This document shows positions 14,797 through 19,438 of a stretch of DNA of 19,438 bases, in pieces; within the stretch, counting starts at the first letter, position 1; each line of letters starts with the position of its first letter. The notes below the pieces were generated by a model. That model had not been told where the DNA came from and did not search any database. It was given only the letters and a program-made list of their open reading frames with translations. Origin of the DNA: CAVQGF01 sp045807945 (GTDB lineage: Bacteria; Acidobacteriota; Terriglobia; Terriglobales; Acidobacteriaceae); the NCBI GenBank assembly GCA_045807945.1, contig JBJMGI010000025.1, forward strand, positions 1-19,438, written 5' to 3'. The position numbers and the translations under genes were made by a program.

Positions 14797-15039
14797 TTGC
14801 CCAAGTTTGAAGAGTGCCTGGATCGTCTGGAAAAAATAGTCACTGAGATGGAGAAAGGCGAGATCCCTCTTGAGCGCGCGCTTGCTCTCTTTGAAGAAGG
14901 AATCAAGCTTTCCAACTCTTGCCGCGGCGAACTCGAGGCGGCGGAAGGAAAAGTAGAGATCCTTCTTAAGCAGAATGGCAAGTTGCAACCCGAGCCGTTC
15001 CAGGCAGAGAAAGCCGAGAATAGCGCGGCCCGAAAGTAA
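14797..15039 (+). CDS. xseB: Exodeoxyribonuclease VII small subunit
   Basis: Small helical subunit that binds several copies to XseA and completes exonuclease VII, which degrades single-stranded DNA from both ends. The sequence PKFEECLDRLEKIVTEMEKGEIPLERALALFEEGIKLSNSCRGELEAAEGKVEILL matches the family along its whole length: the FEE-LxRLExIVxxME motif, the G-E-I-PLE-AL-LFEEGI turn, and the C-terminal A-E-KVEIL helix. From the TTG at 14797 it has 80 residues, the usual size. A GTG at 14791 and an ATG at 14746 are in frame, but the latter would run through a hairpin and a -10-like box. xseA is not in the window. In many genomes xseB sits next to ispA, which here lies 1.6 kb downstream, separated by two other genes. 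Confidence 0.92.
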   Translation: MPKFEECLDRLEKIVTEMEKGEIPLERALALFEEGIKLSNSCRGELEAAEGKVEILLKQNGKLQPEPFQAEKAENSAARK

Positions 15040-15129
15040 TTCCAGCCCTGCAACGGGAGACTGCCTGCAGTGAGTCTTCAGAGTTTCCAACCGCCGGCCT
15101 CCGGCACTGACTCTTTAGGACGCTCCGTC

Positions 15130-15501
15130 ATGAAGCCTGTCACCGTTGTCCTCGCTGTCGCCGATCCCACCTTGAATGACATGCTGCTGAACTCACTGCG
15201 CGCACACTTCCGCGTAGTGCTCCCCGCCGGCAACCATGAACAGATCCGCCCCGCGATCTTGAAGCATCGCGCGGATGTGGTGCTGATGGACCTGGAGTCT
15301 TTCGCTGTTCATGAGATTGTCGCGCTGCGACAAGCCTTCCCTGCGCTCTCGGTGGTATGCGTGCATCGCCTTGCGGATGATGCGCTCTGGTCTGCGGCAC
15401 TTTCCGCGGGCGCGCTCGATTGCTGCCACACCTCCGACATTCGCGGCATCGTGTTGGCCGTGAACCGTGAAGGCAGACTCGCGCAAGGTCACGCTGCCTA
15501 A
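15130..15501 (+). CDS. Single-domain receiver-like protein lacking switch residues
   Basis: A 123-residue protein with the alternating beta/alpha pattern of a CheY-like receiver. D54 stands at the phospho-acceptor position in ADVVLMDLE. Only one acidic residue (D12) remains where the usual pair is found. The conserved Thr/Ser position is H79 (VVCVHRLAD), and the conserved Lys position reads CCHTSD (H100) rather than K-P. Such pseudo-receivers often signal without phosphorylation, by binding partners. There is no output domain. The ATG at 15130 is preceded by AGGA at 15117-15120, 9 nt away; an in-frame GTG at 15070 would add 20 residues. The stop codon overlaps that of the convergent ligase gene. 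It may be co-transcribed with xseB. The partner is unknown. Confidence 0.72.
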   Translation: MKPVTVVLAVADPTLNDMLLNSLRAHFRVVLPAGNHEQIRPAILKHRADVVLMDLESFAVHEIVALRQAFPALSVVCVHRLADDALWSAALSAGALDCCHTSDIRGIVLAVNREGRLAQGHAA

Positions 15502-16583
15502 GCGGCGCGTTTCATAATCTGCAACTGATCGTACGTGCACTGGCGCGGCTTCTTGTCCGGACGCCAGCGCAGAAACTTCGTCCCGTGGCGAAAGCGGCCG
15601 CCGGAGAAGTGGTCGTACTGAACTTCGCAGACGAGCTTATGCTGCAACGGTTGCCACTGGGTTGAGCGCTCCGTTGCCCAGCGGCTCGGCCCGCCAGGCG
15701 CGCTGCCGGTGAATCCGGGTGGGCCTTCGAGCGGAAGGATCACCTTCTTCAATTCTTTTCTGTCTTCGCGCGAAAAGCTGGAGCTGAAACCGACGTGATT
15801 CAGCTTCCCACTCTCGTTGAACAGACCCAAAAGTAGCGAGCCGATTTCGCCGCCCTTCTGTGCGTAGCGAAAGCCACCGACTACGCAATCGGCGGTGCGG
15901 AGGCGCTTGATCTTGACCATGGCTTCGCGGTCACCCGAGTGGTACGGCTCATTGGCTCGCTTCGCTATAACGCCGTCACATCCAAGCGCGCCGTAGTCGC
16001 GCATCCAACGCTCGGCTTCTTGTAGGTTGTGGGAGGCGGGCGAAAGGCGGATGCTTGGATGTTTGGCGAATTTTCGCGCGAATGATTCCAGAGCTTCGCG
16101 TCGTTCATGCAGCGGAAGGCTGATGAGCGACTTCCCTTCTGCATCCACCAACAAGTCGAATGCAAGAAAGCTGCTCGGGGTTTCCGATGCGAGGCGCTTG
16201 ATTCGGCTCTCGGCAGGATGGATGCGCTGCAAAAGCGCGTCGAAGGAAAGATGCCCGTCCACTTCGACGATGATCTCGCCATCGAGAACCAATTCCTCCG
16301 CCGGCAATCCGCCGAAGGCCTCCACGAGTTCGGGAAAGTACCTCCCGAGCGGCTGTCCGGCTTTGGATTGCAAAATGACTTTGTCGCCCTTGCGGAAGGC
16401 GAGGCAGCGGAAGCCGTCCCACTTGGGCTCGTAGAGCCAGGCTTCGCCGCTCGGAATCTCCTTGACCGACTTCGCCTCCATTGGTGCGAACGGCGGCTTA
16501 ATCGGCAGGGCGACACGCGGGAAGCTCGCCGCAAGTTTTTCTGCCGGGACTGCGCCATCGCCAACTTTCTTTCCGCGTCGCAT
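15498..16583 (-). CDS. ligC: ATP-dependent DNA ligase, LigC-like
   Basis: A 361-residue ligase that seals DNA nicks through a lysyl-AMP intermediate. Motif I is YEPKWDGFR with K54 as the adenylated lysine. ELVLDGEIIV (motif III), FLAFDLLV (motif IIIa), CDGVIAKR (motif IV) and MVKIKRLRTADCVVGGFRY (motif V region) follow. The OB-fold part ends with LVCEVQYDHFSGGRFRHGTKFLRWRPDKKPRQCTYDQL, the pattern of mycobacterial LigC rather than NAD-dependent LigA. There are no LigD polymerase or phosphoesterase domains, and no ku gene is nearby, so a repair role such as base-excision or ribonucleotide repair is more likely than classical end joining (inference). The frame stays open upstream to 16967, but that part is antisense to ispA. 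ATG at 16583 is preferred, 16598 possible. Confidence 0.92.
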   Translation of the reverse strand: MRRGKKVGDGAVPAEKLAASFPRVALPIKPPFAPMEAKSVKEIPSGEAWLYEPKWDGFRCLAFRKGDKVILQSKAGQPLGRYFPELVEAFGGLPAEELVLDGEIIVEVDGHLSFDALLQRIHPAESRIKRLASETPSSFLAFDLLVDAEGKSLISLPLHERREALESFARKFAKHPSIRLSPASHNLQEAERWMRDYGALGCDGVIAKRANEPYHSGDREAMVKIKRLRTADCVVGGFRYAQKGGEIGSLLLGLFNESGKLNHVGFSSSFSREDRKELKKVILPLEGPPGFTGSAPGGPSRWATERSTQWQPLQHKLVCEVQYDHFSGGRFRHGTKFLRWRPDKKPRQCTYDQLQIMKRAA

Positions 16584-16639
16584 GTGAGTGGGATACATGC
16601 TGCGCGAGGCGCGCTGCCCGCGCTCGGCAGAATCGCGCT

Positions 16640-16648
16640 TGCTATACT
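16640..16648 (+). promoter_or_regulatory. Extended -10 promoter of ispA
   Basis: TTGC followed by TATACT (16643-16648) matches the TGn-TATAAT extended -10 form. Transcription would start near 16655, about 5 nt before the ATG at 16660. This supports 16660 as the real start rather than the in-frame ATG at 16588, which lies upstream of the promoter. Confidence 0.6.
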
Positions 16649-16659
16649 CACTCTTCCGC

Positions 16660-17541
16660 ATGTTGAAGCAAACACTAGAAGATGGACGCGTGCTCACCGA
16701 CGCGGCGTTGGAGCGGCTGCTGCCGCCCGAGTCGCAGCGGCCAGAGGTGATCCATCGCGCCATGCGGCATTCGGTGTTTGCCGGCGGCAAGCGGCTGCGG
16801 CCTATCCTGTGCATGGAAGCCGCGCGGATGATCGGTGGCAAGCTGCCGGAAGGCATCGATGAATTGGGCTCCGCGCTCGAGATGTTGCATACGTATTCGC
16901 TCATCCACGACGACCTACCCGCTCTCGATAACGATGACCTTCGCCGCGGACGTCCGACCTGCCACAAGGCTTTCGGCGAAGCTAACGCGATCCTCGCCGG
17001 AGACGCGCTGCAGACTTACGCTTACGAGGTGCTGGCGAAACTGAAGTGTCCGGCGGAGCGGCGGGTGCGCATCATTGCCGAGATCGCGCACGATACCGGA
17101 ACGATCGACGGCATGATCGGCGGACAGGTGCTGGACCTCGAGTCGGAGCGGAAAAAACCAACCGCGGAGATCCTCGAATACATCCATCGCTCGAAGACCG
17201 GCGCACTCATCACCGCCAGCCTGGTCGGTGGCGCTATATTCGGCGGCGGCACGGACGAGCAGATCGAAAAGCTGCGCAGCTTCGGGCGTGCCATCGGCCT
17301 CGCCTTCCAGATCGTGGACGATGTTCTCGATGTGACGCAGTCGTCGGAGCAATTGGGCAAGACCGCGGGGAAAGATACTGCAACGGAAAAGGCCACGTAT
17401 CCATCTTTATTCGGGATTGACGAGTCGCTGAAGAAGGCGGACGCGCTGATAGCGGGAGGCAACGCTGCGCTCGAAAGCTTCGGAAATCGGGCTGAGACGC
17501 TGAAGGCGCTTGCCGCGTACCTGGTGGAAAGAAAAAAATGA
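16660..17541 (+). CDS. ispA: Polyprenyl synthetase, farnesyl diphosphate synthase type
   Basis: Joins isopentenyl diphosphate to dimethylallyl and geranyl diphosphate to make farnesyl diphosphate, the precursor of undecaprenyl carrier, quinones and hopanoids. From the ATG at 16660 it has 293 residues, the usual IspA size. The first aspartate-rich motif is DDLPALD (D84-D90), followed by RRGRPTCHKAFGEANAILAGDAL; GGKRLRP at 42-48 binds diphosphate; GGQVLDL, the KTGALI loop and the second aspartate motif DDVLD (D220-D224) with GKTAGKD follow. The short HTYSLIHDDLPALDNDD form is typical of bacterial C15 synthases rather than long-chain enzymes; product length remains an inference. The bshB1 start overlaps its stop by ATGA. 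The in-frame extension to 16588 lies upstream of the promoter and has no family match. Confidence 0.95.
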   Translation: MLKQTLEDGRVLTDAALERLLPPESQRPEVIHRAMRHSVFAGGKRLRPILCMEAARMIGGKLPEGIDELGSALEMLHTYSLIHDDLPALDNDDLRRGRPTCHKAFGEANAILAGDALQTYAYEVLAKLKCPAERRVRIIAEIAHDTGTIDGMIGGQVLDLESERKKPTAEILEYIHRSKTGALITASLVGGAIFGGGTDEQIEKLRSFGRAIGLAFQIVDDVLDVTQSSEQLGKTAGKDTATEKATYPSLFGIDESLKKADALIAGGNAALESFGNRAETLKALAAYLVERKK

Positions 17542-18248
17542 GTGTAGATATCCTGGCTATTGCCGCGCACCGCGACGACGTGGAGCAGACCTGTGGCGGC
17601 ACTCTGCTGAAGATGGCGAGCCTAGGCCATTCGACAGGCATCCTCGATCTGACGCAGGGTGAGTTGGGGACGCGTGGCACGGCGGAGGACCGCGCGCGCG
17701 AAGCCGAAGCCGCAGCAAAGATATTAAAAGTAAGGTGGCGACAGGCGCTCGACATTCCAGACGGACGCGTCGAGAACACTTGGGAGAACCGGTTGAAAAT
17801 CGCGCGAGTCATCCGCGAACACCGGCCGCGCGTTGTCATCCTTCCGTACTGGAAAGGACGCCATCCCGACCACTACACCTGCTCCACACTCGGCTACGAA
17901 GCGTGTTTTCTGGCAGGACTTGCGAAGCTCGACTTGGAGGGCAAGCCGCACCGTCCTTTCAAGATCGTTTACGCGACGCTCTACTACGACATCCGTCCGA
18001 CGTTCGTGGTTGATATCACCGAATACTTCGAAGCGCGGCTTGAATCGGTCTACGCGTACAAATCGCAGTTCACGGATCAAGAGGCAGGACGCAGTGATTT
18101 CCCTCCGCAAGCCGAGATTCGGGAGCGCGTGGCAGCGATGGCGAGCTACTGCGGCATGCTGGTCGGAGTGCGTTACGCAGAACCGTTCCTGCAAAAAGAA
18201 GTGGGATTAGTGGAAGACTTGATGTCCATCCCCGTGAAATCGATATAA
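17538..18248 (+). CDS. bshB1: Bacillithiol biosynthesis deacetylase BshB1 (PIG-L/LmbE family)
   Basis: Zinc hydrolase expected to deacetylate GlcNAc-malate to GlcN-malate, the middle step of bacillithiol synthesis in the cytoplasm. It has 236 residues, as usual for BshB1. The metal and catalytic motif is AAHRDDVE (H11, D13, D14), with Arg at position 12 where most PIG-L proteins have Pro. The third-ligand region is GRHPDH (H109, H112). TQGELGTRGT, ILPYWKGRHPDHYTCS and VYAYKSQF are characteristic of the BshB1 branch. The start overlaps the ispA stop (ATGA), so translation is probably coupled. The other pathway genes bshA and bshC are not in the window. A role as a deacetylase of another GlcNAc-conjugate, for example in mercapturate formation, cannot be excluded. 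Confidence 0.9.
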   Translation: MSVDILAIAAHRDDVEQTCGGTLLKMASLGHSTGILDLTQGELGTRGTAEDRAREAEAAAKILKVRWRQALDIPDGRVENTWENRLKIARVIREHRPRVVILPYWKGRHPDHYTCSTLGYEACFLAGLAKLDLEGKPHRPFKIVYATLYYDIRPTFVVDITEYFEARLESVYAYKSQFTDQEAGRSDFPPQAEIRERVAAMASYCGMLVGVRYAEPFLQKEVGLVEDLMSIPVKSI

Positions 18249-18257
18249 CATCGCACC

Positions 18258-19438
18258 GTGCCCGAGTGGCTACCCAAGTCCGTCCTCGCATTAAGGAACT
18301 ACAACCGCCAGAAGTTTTTCTCGGACTTTGTTGCAGGAGTCACGGTCGGCCTTGTGGCTCTGCCGCTGGCGATGGCATTCGCCATCTCCTCCGGCGTCTC
18401 ACCCCAGAACGGGATCTACTGCGCCATCATTGCGGGGTTCATCTGTTCCCTGCTTGGCGGATCCACCACACAGATCAGCGGACCCACGGGAGCGTTCGTC
18501 GTCGTGGTTGCTGGCATTGTTGCGAAGTACGGATTGGACGGACTCTTCACCTGCACTCTGATCGCCGGCGTCATCCTGATCATCATGGGAATCACCGGTC
18601 TGGGAGCGGCGGTGCAATACATCCCGCGGCCGGTTGTCATCGGATTCACCAACGGCATCGCGGTGCTGATCGCCAGCACGCAGATCAAAGATTTCTTTGG
18701 ATTGAAGATCGATAAAGTCCCCGGCGACTTCTGGGGACGCATCGAGGCCGTGTCGCGCCACTTCAACACCCTTACCTTGGCAGACACCACGTTAGGCGTG
18801 ATCGCGCTGACGCTGATCATTCTGTTCATGCGCTATTTCAAGCGGGTGCCGGGATACATCGTCGCCCTTTTCGCCGGAACCGCAATCGCAATGGTGATGA
18901 AGCTTCCGGTCGAAACCATCGGCATGCGCTTCGCGCCGGGGATTCCCTCCGGGCTGCCGCACATGTTTGTGCCGGTTTTAAATCTGAAGCTGGTACTTCC
19001 GCTGGTTTCGCCCGCACTGACCGTGGCCATGCTGGGAGCGATCGAGTCCCTGATGTCGGCCGTGGTATCCGACCGGATGAGCGGAGATAAGCACAATCCC
19101 AATACGGAATTATTCGCGCAAGGAGTGGCGAATGTGATCTCGCCATTGTTCGGCGGCCTGCCTGCAACGGGCGCAATCGCGCGAACCGCGACTAACATTC
19201 GCTCCGGCGGGAAAACGCCGATCTCGGGCATGATCCATTCGCTCACGCTTTTGGTGATCTTGATGTGGGCGGCGCCGCTGGCGAATCACGTGCCGCTGAC
19301 GGTGCTCTCGGCGATACTGCTGGTTGTCTCCTACAACATGGGTGAGTGGCGCGAGATCCCGCAAATCTTGCGCCTGACCAAGACCGATATTTGGGTCTGG
19401 GCGCTGACATTTTTCTTGACGGTGTTCGCCGATCTCAC
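18258..19438 (+). CDS. SulP-family anion transporter (partial, C-terminus outside window)
   Basis: Membrane transporter of the SLC26/SulP family, which moves sulfate, bicarbonate or dicarboxylates. The frame is open from GTG at 18258 to the right edge, 393 codons. Seen in order: a short cytoplasmic N-terminus (WLPKSVLALRNYNRQKFFSD), the SulP signature region FVAGVTVGLVALPLAMAFAISSGVSPQNGIYCAIIAG, the TTQISGPTGAFVVVVAGIV segment, VQYIPRPVVIGFTNGIAVLI, and the LGAIESLMSAVVSDRMSGDKHNPNTELFAQGVAN core followed by GGLPATGAIARTATNIRSG. A C-terminal STAS domain, if present, lies outside. The GTG starts 9 nt after the bshB1 stop, so the gene probably belongs to the ispA-bshB1 transcript. The substrate is not determined; there are no sulfate-assimilation or carbonic-anhydrase genes nearby. 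Confidence 0.95.
   Translation, partial: MPEWLPKSVLALRNYNRQKFFSDFVAGVTVGLVALPLAMAFAISSGVSPQNGIYCAIIAGFICSLLGGSTTQISGPTGAFVVVVAGIVAKYGLDGLFTCTLIAGVILIIMGITGLGAAVQYIPRPVVIGFTNGIAVLIASTQIKDFFGLKIDKVPGDFWGRIEAVSRHFNTLTLADTTLGVIALTLIILFMRYFKRVPGYIVALFAGTAIAMVMKLPVETIGMRFAPGIPSGLPHMFVPVLNLKLVLPLVSPALTVAMLGAIESLMSAVVSDRMSGDKHNPNTELFAQGVANVISPLFGGLPATGAIARTATNIRSGGKTPISGMIHSLTLLVILMWAAPLANHVPLTVLSAILLVVSYNMGEWREIPQILRLTKTDIWVWALTFFLTVFADL

Noticed and set aside
16588..16659. Upstream in-frame start for ispA
   Set aside because: It precedes the extended -10 box at 16640-16648, and the added residues do not look like a synthase N-terminus.
16584..16967. N-terminal extension of the ligase frame
   Set aside because: The extra 128 codons are antisense to the ispA coding region and promoter and resemble no ligase domain; the LigC family begins near the ATG at 16583.

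Overview
The window reads as a piece of a GC-rich bacterial chromosome, most likely from an Acidobacteriota member (Koribacter/Terriglobia-like). That placement is an inference from the gene set: an Oar-type TonB-dependent receptor with an N-terminal carboxypeptidase-regulatory-like domain, a BshB1-type bacillithiol deacetylase, a fused homocysteine methyltransferase/MTHFR, a RibB fused to an altered RibA domain, and a YVTN-like lipoprotein. No rRNA, tRNA, CRISPR array, insertion sequence or prophage gene was seen. Coding density is high and no gene-free stretch exceeds 300 bases.

Bases 1-4659 are all on the minus strand. Read in transcription order they hold a four-TM membrane protein with a cysteine-rich cytoplasmic tail (unknown function), an SRPBCC/AHSA1-like protein, a LytTR response regulator, a stand-alone LytTR protein 4 bp behind it, and a TonB-dependent receptor that runs off the left edge. 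No histidine kinase accompanies the two LytTR proteins in the window.

Bases 4738-11495 are a plus-strand housekeeping series: rdgB (nucleotide pool sanitation), a RibBA-type protein, mutS (mismatch repair), nagZ and anmK (muropeptide recycling). mutS-nagZ and nagZ-anmK each overlap by ATGA, so the three are probably translationally coupled. A minus-strand lipoprotein gene (11536-12771) faces anmK, and its terminator T-tract runs into the anmK stop codon.

Bases 12772-12859 form a divergent promoter region. It serves the lipoprotein leftwards and a 619-residue fusion of cobalamin-independent-type homocysteine S-methyltransferase and 5,10-methylenetetrahydrofolate reductase rightwards. Next come xseB (exonuclease VII small subunit), a single-domain receiver-like protein lacking conserved switch residues, and a convergent LigC-like ATP-dependent DNA ligase. 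Divergent from the ligase is ispA (farnesyl diphosphate synthase), overlapped by bshB1 (bacillithiol pathway) and followed after 9 nt by a SulP anion transporter cut by the right edge.

I did not find a clear new multi-gene system. The points most worth following are the RibA half of RibBA with its catalytic motifs replaced, -10 boxes placed only 6 nt before start codons (predicted leaderless mRNAs), the kinase-less LytTR pair beside a TonB receptor, the pseudo-receiver whose stop codon overlaps that of the ligase, and the unknown zinc-ribbon-like membrane protein.
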